From contig NZ_MWOK01000007.1 of the NCBI RefSeq assembly GCF_012932145.1, positions 1-64,000 of the forward strand: a stretch of 64,000 nt of DNA, written 5' to 3'. The position numbers were made by a program, and so were the translations under genes. This document shows, piece by piece, positions 26,017-37,980 of this stretch; positions within the stretch are counted from its first letter, which is position 1, and each line of letters opens with the position of its first letter. This stretch comes from Acidovorax sp. SRB_14 (GTDB lineage Bacteria; Pseudomonadota; Gammaproteobacteria; Burkholderiales; Burkholderiaceae_C). The notes beneath the pieces are model-generated. The model saw nothing but the letters and a program-made list of their open reading frames with translations, was not told the origin of the DNA and searched no databases.

Positions 26017-26079
26017 ACAGAATGGCGATTTGTCAGAATAATTTTCTGCATTCTCAGAAAAACGTCGCAAATTCAGAAA
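26017..26079. promoter_or_regulatory. Lrp-box array upstream of the Lrp-type gene
   Basis: CAGAATAATTTTCTG (26034-26048) is a perfect palindrome around a TAATT centre and matches the Lrp consensus YAGHAWATTWTDCTR at 14 of 15 positions. Additional CAGAA motifs start at about 26017, 26055 and 26074, so spacing is about 17-21 bases. The 357-base region 26012-26368 otherwise holds a GCGCTC-TTACCG-GAGCGC hairpin at 26119-26136 and the dctP leader. Confidence 0.65.
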
Positions 26080-26368
26080 AACCGTCTCCCCCCGCCGCAC
26101 CATACTTGAACCATCAAGGCGCTCTTACCGGAGCGCACAAACCGACAGGCCCCCGACTGGTTACCGCCAGCTCCGGGGGCGCCTGGCAAGCCCGCGCCCC
26201 CTGCGGCATCCCGTCTCCCCCTGCACCACGGCCTTTTCTGGCACACCCGCGCAAACCCCGATGTCCCTGGCCATGTTGCAGCGCCATAATTTTTGCGAGT
26301 GGCACGCCGCACGCCCGCCGTGGCAGGCACCCCGCCCAACCCCCGCAAAAATCCCGACAGGAGACTCC

Positions 26369-27340
26369 ATGCAATTGACCAAACTCGCCCTCGGCCTGGG
26401 CCTCGCGCTCGGCTTTGCTGCCGCCGCATCCGCACAGACCACCATGCGCATCAGCATCTCGACGGCGCAGAACTCGCACCAGGGCGTGGCCATCGATACG
26501 TTTGCCAAGGAAGTCGAAAAGCGCACGGGCGGGCGCTACAAGGTGCAGACCTTCTACAACGGCGCCCTCGGCGGCGAGCGCGAATCCATCGAAGCCGTGC
26601 AGCTGGGCACGCAGGAACTCGCCTTCAGCTCGACCGGCCCGGTGCCCAACTTCGTGCCCGAGACGAAAATCCTCGACGTGCCCTTCCTGTTCCGCGACAA
26701 GGCGCACGCCCGCGCCGTGCTCGACGGCCCCATCGGCCAGGAGATGCTGACCAAGTTCGACGCCAAGGGCTTCAAGGCCCTGGCCTGGGCCGAGAACGGC
26801 TTTCGCCACATGACGAACAGCAAGCGCGATGTGAAGGACCCGGCCGACCTCAAGGGCCTGAAGATGCGCACCATGGAGAACCCGGTGCACATCGCCGCCT
26901 ACAAGGGCTTTGGCATCATCACCACGCCCATGGCCTTCCCCGAGGTGTTCACCGCGTTGCAGCAGGGCACCGTCGACGGCCAGGAGAACCCGCTGCCCGT
27001 CATCATCTCGGCCAAGTTCGACCAGGTGCAAAAGCACCTGACGCTGACCGGCCACGTCTACTCGCCCTGCATCTTCGTGATGAACAAGGCGTCTTTCGAC
27101 AAGCTCTCGGCCGCCGACAAGCAGGCCTTCCTCGACGCCGCCAAGGAAGGCACCAAGGCCAACCGCGCGCGCGTGGACGAGGACGACGCCAAGGGCGTGG
27201 CCGACCTGCGCGCCAAGGGCATGACGGTGATCGACACCATCGACAAGGCCAAGTTCGTGGCGGCGCTCGCCCCGGTCAACGCCGAGTTCGAAAAGCAGTT
27301 CGGCAAGGCCACGCTCGACAAGATCCGCAACGTCAAGTAA
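26369..27340 (+). CDS. TRAP transporter substrate-binding protein (DctP type)
   Basis: A 323-residue periplasmic protein with a signal peptide (LGLGLALGFAAAASAQ). TRAP binding-protein features include FAKEVEKRTGGRYKVQTFYNGALGGERESIEAVQLGTQELAF, the substrate Arg region LKGLKMRTMENPVHI (about 145-160) and MAFPEVFTALQQGTVDGQENP. ATG 26369 is preceded by AGGAGA. It supplies the small and large membrane subunits encoded next with a carboxylate, identity unknown. Position next to the glycine-cleavage operon and an Lrp regulator makes an amino-acid-derived acid plausible, but this is inference. Confidence 0.93.
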   Translation: MQLTKLALGLGLALGFAAAASAQTTMRISISTAQNSHQGVAIDTFAKEVEKRTGGRYKVQTFYNGALGGERESIEAVQLGTQELAFSSTGPVPNFVPETKILDVPFLFRDKAHARAVLDGPIGQEMLTKFDAKGFKALAWAENGFRHMTNSKRDVKDPADLKGLKMRTMENPVHIAAYKGFGIITTPMAFPEVFTALQQGTVDGQENPLPVIISAKFDQVQKHLTLTGHVYSPCIFVMNKASFDKLSAADKQAFLDAAKEGTKANRARVDEDDAKGVADLRAKGMTVIDTIDKAKFVAALAPVNAEFEKQFGKATLDKIRNVK

Positions 27341-27351
27341 GTCGATCCAAC

Positions 27352-27414
27352 TTCTCTTTTCATAGCTATCAACGCCCGTCGGTATTGCACCAACGGGCGT
27401 TTTCATTCCAAAAC
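27352..27414. repeat. Intergenic repeat copy 5 with terminator-like hairpin
   Basis: Begins TTTTCATAGCTATCAACGCCC. AACGCCCGT (27371-27379) and ACGGGCGTT (27393-27401) form a 9-bp stem followed by TTTC. It separates dctP from dctQ, so it may reduce expression of the membrane subunits relative to the binding protein. It looks like a member of the window's repeat family whose hairpin has been replaced by a stronger one. Confidence 0.65.
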
Positions 27415-27457
27415 TCTGCTCTTTGGGGTGCGCATCCCGGCGCGCCCGTGCAGTCCC

Positions 27458-27952
27458 ATGAAAAATCAATTCCTTACTTTTGAACGCTGGTGCACGTCGG
27501 TCGCCATGTGGGGCGCCTGCGCCATGCTCGCCATCGCGTCCGCGCTCGGCATGTTCCAGATTCTGATGCGCTTCGTGTTCGAGCAACCCGCCGAGTGGAC
27601 CGAGGTGCTGATCCGCTTCAGCCTGATCTGGATGGTGTTCCTCGGCATCCCGGCGGCCTTCCGCCAGGGCGCCATGGTCAGCGTGGACGTGCTCTACCGC
27701 TGGAGTCCACCCCATCTGCAGCGCGTGCTGGAATGGGTCGTGGCGCTCGCCGCGCTCACGCTGATCGCCATCATCATCTGGTGGGGCTGGGACTACACCC
27801 AGCGCGGCGCCGTGCAGAGCATGGCGGGCCTCGAATCGGTGTCGATGTTCTGGGCCTATCTGGCGATGCCGGCCGGTGGTGTGTTCTGCGTGGTCGGCAT
27901 CATCGGCAACCTGATCGATCCGCGCCGCATGGAACTGGAGACCGCGCAATGA
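27458..27952 (+). CDS. TRAP transporter small membrane subunit (DctQ type)
   Basis: A 164-residue protein with four hydrophobic helices. FQILMRFVFEQPAEWTEVLIRFSLIWMVFLGIPAAFRQGAMVSVDVL is the conserved DctQ region. An in-frame GTG at 27428 exists, but the ATG at 27458 gives the usual N terminus; neither has a strong ribosome site. The stop overlaps the dctM start by ATGA. Confidence 0.9.
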   Translation: MKNQFLTFERWCTSVAMWGACAMLAIASALGMFQILMRFVFEQPAEWTEVLIRFSLIWMVFLGIPAAFRQGAMVSVDVLYRWSPPHLQRVLEWVVALAALTLIAIIIWWGWDYTQRGAVQSMAGLESVSMFWAYLAMPAGGVFCVVGIIGNLIDPRRMELETAQ

Positions 27953-29226
27953 CCAGCGTCATGATCTCCACCATGGTGGTGTGCTTCGCGCTCACCGTTT
28001 CCGTTGCGGTGTCCATCGGATTGGCGGCCATCCTGGGCATCCAGGCGTCGAACGCGCACATGCTGATTTCCGTGAAGGAAATGTTCGGCGCCATCAACAA
28101 GTTTCCGCTGGCCGCCATTCCGTTCTTCATCCTGGCCGGCAACCTGATGGAGACCGGCGGCATCTCGCGCCGCCTGGTCGAGTTCGCCAAGAGCATCGTC
28201 GGCGGCGTGCAGGGCGGCCTGCCGATGACCTGCGTGCTCACCTGCATGATCTTCGCGGCGGTGTCGGGCTCGTCGGTGGCGACCACGTTCGCGATCGGCG
28301 CCATCCTGATCCCCGCGCTCATCAAGCACGGCTACCCCACCAGCTACGCCGCCGCGCTGCAGGCCACGAGCGCCGAGCTCGGCGTGATCATTCCGCCGTC
28401 GATTCCGCTGATCCTCTACGGCGTGAGCGCCGAGGTGTCGATCGGCGAACTGTTCATCGCGGGCTTTGGCCCGGGCTTTCTCATCAGCGGCGCGCTGATG
28501 CTGTTCGTGTGGCTCTATTGCAAATGGAAGGGCTGGGGCAAGAACGACGGCACGGGGCGCATGCCGCTCGGCCGCGCCACGCTGCAGGCCGGCTGGGCGC
28601 TGCTCATGCCGGTGATCATCCTGGGCGGCATCTACGGCGGCATCTTCACGCCCACCGAGGCCTCGGCCGTGGCGGTGTTCTATGCGCTGGTGGTGGGCGT
28701 CGTGATCTACCGCGAGATCAAGCCCCAGGACCTGGCCGCGATATTGCGCAAATCGGTGCTCTCGTCGGCGGTGATCATGTTCATCATCGCCAACGCCGGG
28801 CTGTTCGCCTTCCTGATCACGCGCGCCGGCGTGCCCGACGCCATCGGCCGCTGGCTGCAGGAGGTGCTGCAGTCGCCCGCGCTGTTCCTGCTCGGGGTGA
28901 ACGCCGCCCTGTTCATCATCGGCATGTTCATCGAGACCAGCGCCGCCATCATCGTGCTGGCGCCCATCCTGGCGCCGGTGGCCCAGCATTTCGGCATCGA
29001 CCCGGTGCACTTTGGCCTGATCATGGTGGTCAACCTGGCGCTCGGCATGATCACGCCGCCGTTCGGCGTGAACCTGTTCGCCGCCTGCACGGTGGCGCGC
29101 ATCTCGCTCGACCGCATCGTCACGCACCTGCTGCCCTTTGTGCTGGTCATCCTGGCCTGCCTGATGGTCATCACCTACGTGCCCTCGCTGTCGCTCGCGC
29201 TGCGCGATCTGGTCTACGCAAAATAG
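27949..29226 (+). CDS. TRAP transporter large membrane subunit (DctM type)
   Basis: A 425-residue transporter with about 12 helices. NKFPLAAIPFFILAGNLMETGGISRRLV (about 51-78), SGSSVATTFAIGAILIP, ELGVIIPPSIPLILYG and GMITPPFGVNLFAAC are standard DctM signatures. It is translationally coupled to dctQ. The glycine riboswitch begins only about 13 bases after the stop codon, with no obvious terminator between. Confidence 0.95.
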   Translation: MTSVMISTMVVCFALTVSVAVSIGLAAILGIQASNAHMLISVKEMFGAINKFPLAAIPFFILAGNLMETGGISRRLVEFAKSIVGGVQGGLPMTCVLTCMIFAAVSGSSVATTFAIGAILIPALIKHGYPTSYAAALQATSAELGVIIPPSIPLILYGVSAEVSIGELFIAGFGPGFLISGALMLFVWLYCKWKGWGKNDGTGRMPLGRATLQAGWALLMPVIILGGIYGGIFTPTEASAVAVFYALVVGVVIYREIKPQDLAAILRKSVLSSAVIMFIIANAGLFAFLITRAGVPDAIGRWLQEVLQSPALFLLGVNAALFIIGMFIETSAAIIVLAPILAPVAQHFGIDPVHFGLIMVVNLALGMITPPFGVNLFAACTVARISLDRIVTHLLPFVLVILACLMVITYVPSLSLALRDLVYAK

Positions 29227-29238
29227 GTAGAATTCGCC

Positions 29239-29455
29239 GGTTCAGGAGAGAGTGCCCCGCCATTGCCTGGTGCGCGGTACCGCCGAAGGCGCAGGTGAAA
29301 ACCAAACGCTCAGGCAAAAGGACTGACAAGCGCCCGCAGGGATGCGGGCGTTCCCTTGCTGGAGAGAGGCGGCCGCAACAGCGGCCACCCACCGAAGGAG
29401 CAACCCCCGTGCTTTACAGCGCCGGGCGAATCTCTCAGGTAAAGCGGACAGCGGG
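29239..29455 (+). ncRNA. Tandem glycine riboswitch controlling gcvTHP
   Basis: Two glycine aptamers in series. Aptamer I (about 29239-29328) has GGAGAG, CCGCCGAAGGCGCAGG and CTCAGGCAAAAGGAC. Aptamer II (about 29360-29455) has GGAGAGAGGC, CACCGAAGGAGCAACC and AATCTCTCAGGTAAAGCGGACAG. Between them CGCCCGCA-GGGA-TGCGGGCG (29331-29350) forms a strong linker hairpin. In this family glycine binding usually switches on the cleavage genes. gcvT starts about 50 bases downstream with GGAG near its ATG, so the switch probably affects translation or early termination. Confidence 0.93.
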
Positions 29456-29506
29456 GCAAATCGCGTGGCCTGTGGGCCACGGCCCCCATTTGCCCTGGAG
29501 ATCTCC

Positions 29507-30643
29507 ATGTCCGCCACCGCCGCCGCCCCCTTGCTGACCACGCCGCTCAACGCGCTGCACCTCGAACTGGGCGCGCGCATGGTGCCGTTCGCCGGCTACT
29601 CCATGCCCGTGCAGTACCCCGCCGGCCTGATGGCCGAGCACCTGCACACGCGCCAGGCAGCCGGCCTGTTCGATGTCTCGCACATGGGCCAGCTGCGCCT
29701 GGTGGGAGCCGAGGCCGCGGCCGCGTTCGAAACCCTGATGCCCGTCGACGTCGTCGACCTGCCCGTGGGCAAGCAGCGCTACGGCCTGCTGCTCAACGAC
29801 GCGGGCGGCATCATCGACGACCTGATGTTTTTTCGCGTGGCGCAGGACGAGATCTTCGCCATCGTCAACGGCGCCTGCAAGCTGGGCGACATCGCGCACA
29901 TCCAGGCAGAAATCGGCCAGCGCTGCCAGGTCATTGCGCTGCCCGACCAGGCCCTGCTGGCGCTGCAGGGCCCGCACGCCGCAGCCGTGCTCGCGCGCCT
30001 GGCGCCCGGCACCGACAAGCTGGTGTTCATGACCGGCGGCAACTTCCGCATCGCGGGCAGCGACTGCTTTGTCACGCGCAGCGGCTACACCGGCGAGGAC
30101 GGTTTTGAAATCTCCGTGCCCGCCGCCCAGGCCGACACCCTGGCGCGCGCGCTGCTGGCGCAGCCCGAAGTCAAGCCCATCGGACTGGGTGCACGCAACT
30201 CGCTGCGCCTGGAAGCGGGCCTGTGCCTGTACGGCAACGACCTCGACACCAGCACCACGCCGCCCGAGGCGGGCCTGAACTGGGCGATCTCGAAGGTGCG
30301 TCGCAGCGGCGGCGCGCGCGCGGGCGGCTTTCCCGGCGCCGGCACGGTGCTGGCGCAGCTCGACGACCCCGCCCTGCTCACGCGCAAGCGCGTCGCCCTG
30401 GTCGCCAAAGAGCGCATCCCCGTGCGCGAACTCGCCGTGCTGGAGAACCTGGACGGCCAGGCCGTCGGCCAGGTCACCAGCGGCCTGCTGAGCCCCACGC
30501 TGAACCAGCCCATCGCCATGGCCTATGTGCAGCCCGACTACGCCCCCGTTGGCACCGAACTGTTCGCCCTCGTGCGCGGCAAGCCCGTGCCCATGGTGGT
30601 GGCGCCCACGCCCTTCGTGCCCACGCGCTACCACCGCGGCTGA
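29507..30643 (+). CDS. gcvT: Glycine cleavage system T protein (aminomethyltransferase)
   Basis: A 378-residue protein that transfers the methylene group from lipoyl-GcvH to tetrahydrofolate and releases ammonia. Motifs: MVPFAGYSMPVQYPAG (about 25-40), TRQAAGLFDVSHMGQ, the substrate-region SGYTGEDGFEISVP (about 195) and GLGARNSLRLEAGLCLYGNDL. The ATG at 29507 follows GGAG and the riboswitch. It is first in gcvT-gcvH-gcvP. Confidence 0.96.
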   Translation: MSATAAAPLLTTPLNALHLELGARMVPFAGYSMPVQYPAGLMAEHLHTRQAAGLFDVSHMGQLRLVGAEAAAAFETLMPVDVVDLPVGKQRYGLLLNDAGGIIDDLMFFRVAQDEIFAIVNGACKLGDIAHIQAEIGQRCQVIALPDQALLALQGPHAAAVLARLAPGTDKLVFMTGGNFRIAGSDCFVTRSGYTGEDGFEISVPAAQADTLARALLAQPEVKPIGLGARNSLRLEAGLCLYGNDLDTSTTPPEAGLNWAISKVRRSGGARAGGFPGAGTVLAQLDDPALLTRKRVALVAKERIPVRELAVLENLDGQAVGQVTSGLLSPTLNQPIAMAYVQPDYAPVGTELFALVRGKPVPMVVAPTPFVPTRYHRG

Positions 30644-30731
30644 CCGCAGCTGCGGGCGTGCGCCCATGCGTTTTTTGCCTGCGCCGCCCGTTACATTCCT
30701 GATTCCACCACTTTGACCGGAGAACTGTTCC

Positions 30732-31106
30732 ATGTCCATCCATTACTCGCGCGACCACGAATGGGTCAACGCCGCTGACCCCCAGGCCGCCGTTGTCGGC
30801 ATCACCGTGCACGCGCAAGACGCGCTGGGCGATGTGGTCTTCGTCGACCTGCCCGAAGTCGGCGCCACCTTTGCGCAGGGCGATGTCGCCGGCGTGGTCG
30901 AGTCGGTCAAGGCCGCGGCCGATGTGTTCATGCCGCTGAGCGGCGAAATCGTCGAAGTCAACGAAGCCCTGCGCGCCGACCCGTCGCTCGCCAACTCCGA
31001 CCCGCTGGGCGCAGGCTGGTTCTTCAAGGTCAAGCTCAGCGACCCGGCGCAACTGACCGAGCTCATGGACGAGACCGCCTACACCGACTTCGCCCAGAAC
31101 GCCTAA
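30732..31106 (+). CDS. gcvH: Glycine cleavage system H protein (lipoyl carrier)
   Basis: A 124-residue lipoyl-domain protein. Lys60 in VVESVKAAADVF is the lipoylation site; EWVN, VGIT and GDVVFVDLPEVG mark the H-protein fold. It shuttles the aminomethyl group from GcvP to GcvT. An 88-base gap from gcvT contains a weak GCGTG/CATGC hairpin followed by six Ts (30656-30676), not strong enough to call a terminator. CCGGAGAA precedes the ATG. Confidence 0.96.
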   Translation: MSIHYSRDHEWVNAADPQAAVVGITVHAQDALGDVVFVDLPEVGATFAQGDVAGVVESVKAAADVFMPLSGEIVEVNEALRADPSLANSDPLGAGWFFKVKLSDPAQLTELMDETAYTDFAQNA

Positions 31107-31130
31107 CCCCCTTCCAGACTGGCCCTTCCC

Positions 31131-34034
<2,904 letters not shown>

Positions 34035-34140
34035 GTCCGCCCGCCGCGGGCGGTCGGCAGGCGGCGGCGCGCTTACACTGCCGCAGCCGACACCCCGGCG
34101 CGCAGCGCAGCTGCCGCCGGCCTGTGCGGCCACCCCCTTT

Positions 34141-36357
34141 ATGAGCCGCCCCGACCTCTCCTTTCTTCTGCGCACCGCCGAGTCCCCAGCGCCACCGCCG
34201 GACGCGGCCGCCGACACCGATCGCCGGCAGATGGCCGACCGGCCCACCGGCGCCGTGGCCAGCCTGATCGCCGAGCTGCGCGCCTACCAGGCCGAACTGG
34301 AGGTGCAAAACAAGGTTTTGCGCTACAGCCAGGCAGCGGCCGAAAGCGCCTCCGAGCGCTTCGAGACGCTGTTTTCGAGCGTGCCGCTGGCCCTTATGGT
34401 GCTCGACGAGCACGACATGGTGGTACAGGCCAATGCGATGGCGCACCGCTCCTTCCAGCCCACCGAAGGCGACCGCCCTCTCACGTCGCTGCTGCCTTTC
34501 GTCAGCGCCGCAGACACCGAGCGCGTGCAGCAGGCTTTTGCGCGCGCGCGCACCGAAGGCCACGGCGAGGCGACCGAAGTGGTGTTCCGCTGCGGTGCGC
34601 ACAGCCACATCACTGGCGACCTGCACATCGCCCGCATCGAGGCGCCGCAGGACGGCGAGCCCACGCTGCTGCAGTTTCTCTGCGCCGTCATCGACCAGGG
34701 CCCGCTGCTGGCCGAGCGACGGGCGCTGCAGCACAGCGCGCAGGCACTGCAGCAGCGCAACGCCCAGCTGCACGCCAGCGAACGCCGGCTCGAAGCGGTC
34801 ATCAACTCCGCCCTCGACGCCATCGTCTGCGTCGACCAGCACCAGCGCATCACGGTCTTCAACCCCACGGCAGCGGTGCTGTTCCAGTGCGCCGCCAGCG
34901 ACGCGCTGGGCAGCCCGCTCACGCGCTTCCTGCCCGAGGCCGGGCAGGCCCTGGCCTTCGCCCAGCTCACCACCCAGGCCCTGCTGGGCGAGATGACCGC
35001 GATCAGCGCCAGCGGCAAGGAGTTGGCCGTGGAAGTGAGCGTGTCGTTCGAGCGCCACGCCGAGGGCGAGACCACGACCGTGTTCGCGCGCGACCTCACG
35101 GGCCGCAAGAAGGCCGAGGCGCACCGCAACGAGCTCGAAGCCCAGCTGCGCGAGTCGCACAAGATGCAGGCCGTGGGCACCATGGCCGGCGGCATTGCGC
35201 ACGACTTCAACAACATCCTCAGCGCCATCCTGGGCAACGCCGAGCTGGCCAAGGCCGACTGCGGCCCCGATGCGCCGGCCTTCGAAAGCCTGGTCGAGAT
35301 CGAAAAAGCGGGCCGCCGCGCGCGCGACCTGGTGCGCCAGATCCTCACCTTCAGCCGCAACGAGCCGCCGCACCGCAGCGCCGTGGTGGTGTCCGAGGTG
35401 CTGCACGACACCCAGCGCCTGCTGCGCGTGACACTGCCGCCGGCCATCGAGCTGTGCCTGCACACCGCCCGCCCGCTGCCGGCCATCCACGCCGACCCCA
35501 CCCAGGTCGAACAGGCCCTGCTGAACCTGTGCACCAACGCCATCCACGCCATCGGCGAGGCGCGCGGCACGGTCACCGTGGAGACCGTGCTGGCCCACCC
35601 CGACCCGCGGCTGTGCGAGCGCCTGGGCCTGGCGCAGGGCAGCTACGTGGCCATCACCGTGCACGACAGCGGCCCGGGCATGGACTCGGCGACCTTGCAG
35701 CGCGTGTTCGAGCCCTTCTTCACGACCAAGCCCGTGGGCCAGGGCACGGGCCTGGGCCTGGCCGTGGTGCATGGCGTCATGCGCACGCACCAGGGCGCGG
35801 TCGACGTGCACAGCACGCCCGGCCAGGGCAGCCGCTTCACGCTGTACTTCCCGGTGGCCGAACCCGCGCCGCCCGGCACCGCTGCTGCGGCCGCGGCGCC
35901 TGCCGCAGCAGCCGCCGCACCGGCCCCCGCAGCCACGCCAGCGCCTGCGCACCACCACCACGTCATGTACGTCGACGACGACGAGGCGCTGGTCTTTCTC
36001 GTGCAGCGCCTACTGCGCCGGCGCGGCTACACCATCAGCGGCTTCACCGACCCGCGCGCCGCCGCCGCCGCGCTGCGTGCCGACCCGCAGCGCTACGACC
36101 TGCTGGTGACCGACTACAACATGCCCGGCTACTGTGGCGTGGACCTGGTGCGCGAGGCGCGCGCCATCCGCGCCGATCTGCCGGTGGCGCTGGCCTCGGG
36201 CTATGTCACGGCCGAGATCGAGCAGGCCGCGTTGGCCGAAGGCGCACGCGCCCTGATCCACAAGCCCAACGACGCCGAGGAATTGTGCGCCACCGTGCAG
36301 CGCCTCCTCAGCGGCGAAGTCAGCGGCGCCCCGGGCACCGGCCATGCCGGGCACTGA
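34141..36357 (+). CDS. Soluble hybrid sensor histidine kinase with PAS domains and receiver
   Basis: A 738-residue protein. Predicted order: a short coiled region (ELRAYQAELEVQNKVLR), PAS1 (from about 74, FETLFSSVPLALMVLDEHD), PAS2 (from about 215, LEAVINSALDAIVCVDQHQ), a dimerisation/phosphoacceptor region with His354 (AGGIAHDFNNIL), a HATPase with DPTQVEQALLNLCTNA and GTGLGLAVVHG, an Ala/Pro-rich linker, then a C-terminal receiver with Asp658 (LLVTDYNMPGY). There is no transmembrane segment, so it senses a cytoplasmic signal. No partner regulator is adjacent. The last 14 bases overlap the pseudouridine synthase gene. Confidence 0.93.
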   Translation: MSRPDLSFLLRTAESPAPPPDAAADTDRRQMADRPTGAVASLIAELRAYQAELEVQNKVLRYSQAAAESASERFETLFSSVPLALMVLDEHDMVVQANAMAHRSFQPTEGDRPLTSLLPFVSAADTERVQQAFARARTEGHGEATEVVFRCGAHSHITGDLHIARIEAPQDGEPTLLQFLCAVIDQGPLLAERRALQHSAQALQQRNAQLHASERRLEAVINSALDAIVCVDQHQRITVFNPTAAVLFQCAASDALGSPLTRFLPEAGQALAFAQLTTQALLGEMTAISASGKELAVEVSVSFERHAEGETTTVFARDLTGRKKAEAHRNELEAQLRESHKMQAVGTMAGGIAHDFNNILSAILGNAELAKADCGPDAPAFESLVEIEKAGRRARDLVRQILTFSRNEPPHRSAVVVSEVLHDTQRLLRVTLPPAIELCLHTARPLPAIHADPTQVEQALLNLCTNAIHAIGEARGTVTVETVLAHPDPRLCERLGLAQGSYVAITVHDSGPGMDSATLQRVFEPFFTTKPVGQGTGLGLAVVHGVMRTHQGAVDVHSTPGQGSRFTLYFPVAEPAPPGTAAAAAAPAAAAAAPAPAATPAPAHHHHVMYVDDDEALVFLVQRLLRRRGYTISGFTDPRAAAAALRADPQRYDLLVTDYNMPGYCGVDLVREARAIRADLPVALASGYVTAEIEQAALAEGARALIHKPNDAEELCATVQRLLSGEVSGAPGTGHAGH

Positions 36358-37012
36358 ACCGCGCGGCGCGCCCGCCGTCGCCTGCCTGCACGCCGACGAC
36401 GCCCTGCTGGTGCTGGCCAAGCCCGCCGGCCTGCTGTGCGTGCCCGGGCGCGGCGCCGACAAGCAGGACTGCCTGAGCGCGCGCGCCCAGCAGCACTGGC
36501 CCGGCGCCCTGGTGGTGCACCGGCTGGACATGGCCACCTCGGGCCTGGTGCTGATGGCGCGCAGCGCAGGCGTGCAGCGCGCCCTCAGCCAGGCCTTTGC
36601 CGAGCGCCAGGTCCAAAAGCGCTACCAGGCCGTGGTGCAGGGCTGCATGGCCCTGCCCGCGGACAGCGCGTGGGGCGACATCGACCTGCCGATTGCCGCC
36701 GACTGGGAGCGGCGCCCGCTGCGCGTGGTCGATGCCGCGCAGGGCAAGCCCAGCCACACGCGCTGGCGCGTGCTCGACCACGATGCTGCCGCGCAGACCA
36801 CGCGGCTCGAGCTCGAACCCGTCACCGGCCGCACGCACCAGCTGCGCGTGCACCTCGCGGCCCTGGGCCACCCCATCCTGGGCGACGCGCTCTATGCCGA
36901 CGCCGCCACCGCAGCGCGCACGCCGCGCCTGCTGCTGCACGCCACACGGCTGGCCTTCGCGCACCCGGAATGCGGCGCCTGGGTGCAATACGCCCTGCCG
37001 GCAGAGTTTTAA
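36344..37012 (+). CDS. RluA family pseudouridine synthase
   Basis: A 222-residue enzyme converting a uridine in rRNA or tRNA to pseudouridine. The catalytic Asp62 lies in VVHRLDMATSGLVLMAR. Further motifs are KRYQAVVQG and LEPVTGRTHQLRVHLAALGHPILGDALY. It has no S4 domain, matching short RluA-like members. The target site cannot be told from sequence. It overlaps the kinase gene by 14 bases in a different frame. Confidence 0.92.
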   Translation: MPGTEPRGAPAVACLHADDALLVLAKPAGLLCVPGRGADKQDCLSARAQQHWPGALVVHRLDMATSGLVLMARSAGVQRALSQAFAERQVQKRYQAVVQGCMALPADSAWGDIDLPIAADWERRPLRVVDAAQGKPSHTRWRVLDHDAAAQTTRLELEPVTGRTHQLRVHLAALGHPILGDALYADAATAARTPRLLLHATRLAFAHPECGAWVQYALPAEF

Positions 37013-37067
37013 GCCAAAACAGCCCAAAACGCTGATGGTACAAGCGCTGGCAGCTATCATTTCAACC
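37012..37067. repeat. Comamonadaceae-type intergenic repeat, copy 6 (reverse orientation)
   Basis: AGCCAAAACAGCCCAAAACGC, ACAAGCGCTGGCAGCTATCATTT. This is the core in reverse orientation to copy 1. It begins at the stop codon of the pseudouridine synthase gene. Confidence 0.7.
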
Positions 37068-37138
37068 ACCATCGGGCCAACGTTACCGCCGTCGCTGCCA
37101 CGACAGGCCCGCGCGCTGCGGCCCGCTAACATCACGCC

Positions 37139-37897
37139 ATGCCTTACCACCTCACCATCCTCACAGGCGCCTCGCGCGGCATGGGCCTGGCCATGGCGCG
37201 CCAATTGCTGCGCCCCGGCCACCTGCTGCTGGCCATTTCCCGCCACGCCAACACCGACCTGGCCGCCCAGGCCCAAGCGTCGGGCGCCCAACTGGAGCAG
37301 TGGCAGCAAGACCTGGCGCAGGGCGAGGCAGCGGCCGAGCGGCTGCGCAGCTGGCTGGGCGCCCAGCCCCGCGGCGAGGTGCAGAGCGCCGCACTGATCA
37401 ACAACGCCGGCGTGATACCGCCGGTGGCGCCGCTGTCCGCCAGCGCGCCGGCAGACCTCGCCCGCGCCCTGCGCGTGGGCCTGGAGGCACCCCTGCTGCT
37501 GTGCGCGGCCTTCCTGGGCGCGACCGCGGACTGGGGCGTTCCGCGCAAGGTGCTCAACATCTCGTCGGGGCTGGGCCGGCGCGCCATGGCGTCGCAGTCG
37601 GCCTACTGCGCAGCCAAGGCCGGCATGGACCATTTCACGCGCTGCCTGGCGCTCGACGAAGCGCTGCAGCCGCACGGCGCCAAGGTATGCTCGCTGGCTC
37701 CCGGTGTGATCGACACCGACATGCAGCTCCAACTGCGCGGCACCGACCCGGCCGCCTTTCCGGATGCACAGAGCTTTGCCCGCCTCAAAACGGCGGGCCA
37801 GCTCACCTCGACCGACGACGCCGCGGCCCGCGTGCTGGCCTGGCTGCAGCGGCCGGACTTTGGCACCCACCCGGTCGCCGACGTGCGGGAGGCCTGA
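37139..37897 (+). CDS. SDR family oxidoreductase
   Basis: A 252-residue short-chain dehydrogenase. The nucleotide site is TGASRGMG (about 9-16), NNAG is present in INNAGVIPP, the catalytic Ser lies in NISSGLG, and Tyr156/Lys160 form SAYCAAK. It resembles the sepiapterin/benzil reductase-like subgroup (first strand very short, GASRGMGLAMARQLL). Flanked by repeat copies 6 and 7, so it is probably a single-gene unit. Substrate unknown. Confidence 0.88.
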   Translation: MPYHLTILTGASRGMGLAMARQLLRPGHLLLAISRHANTDLAAQAQASGAQLEQWQQDLAQGEAAAERLRSWLGAQPRGEVQSAALINNAGVIPPVAPLSASAPADLARALRVGLEAPLLLCAAFLGATADWGVPRKVLNISSGLGRRAMASQSAYCAAKAGMDHFTRCLALDEALQPHGAKVCSLAPGVIDTDMQLQLRGTDPAAFPDAQSFARLKTAGQLTSTDDAAARVLAWLQRPDFGTHPVADVREA

Positions 37898-37907
37898 GCG
37901 CCTCCAG

Positions 37908-37965
37908 AATTATTTTGATAGCTACCAGCGCAGGCAGAGCAAGCGTTTGAAGCCCATTTGACCCT
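37908..37965. repeat. Comamonadaceae-type intergenic repeat, copy 7
   Basis: TTATTTTGATAGCTACCAGCGC, then GCAAGCGTTTGAAGCCCATTTGACCCTTAAAA. It fills the gap between the SDR and thiolase genes. Its 3' end almost touches the thiolase ribosome site (AAAAGGAG), so it may contribute to the thiolase leader. Confidence 0.78.
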
Positions 37966-37980
37966 TAAAAGGAGTTTCCC

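Noticed and set aside
30656-30676. Terminator between gcvT and gcvH (GCGTG/CATGC then six Ts).
   Set aside because: Five-bp stem with a wobble; gcvH belongs to the same operon, so a real terminator is unlikely.
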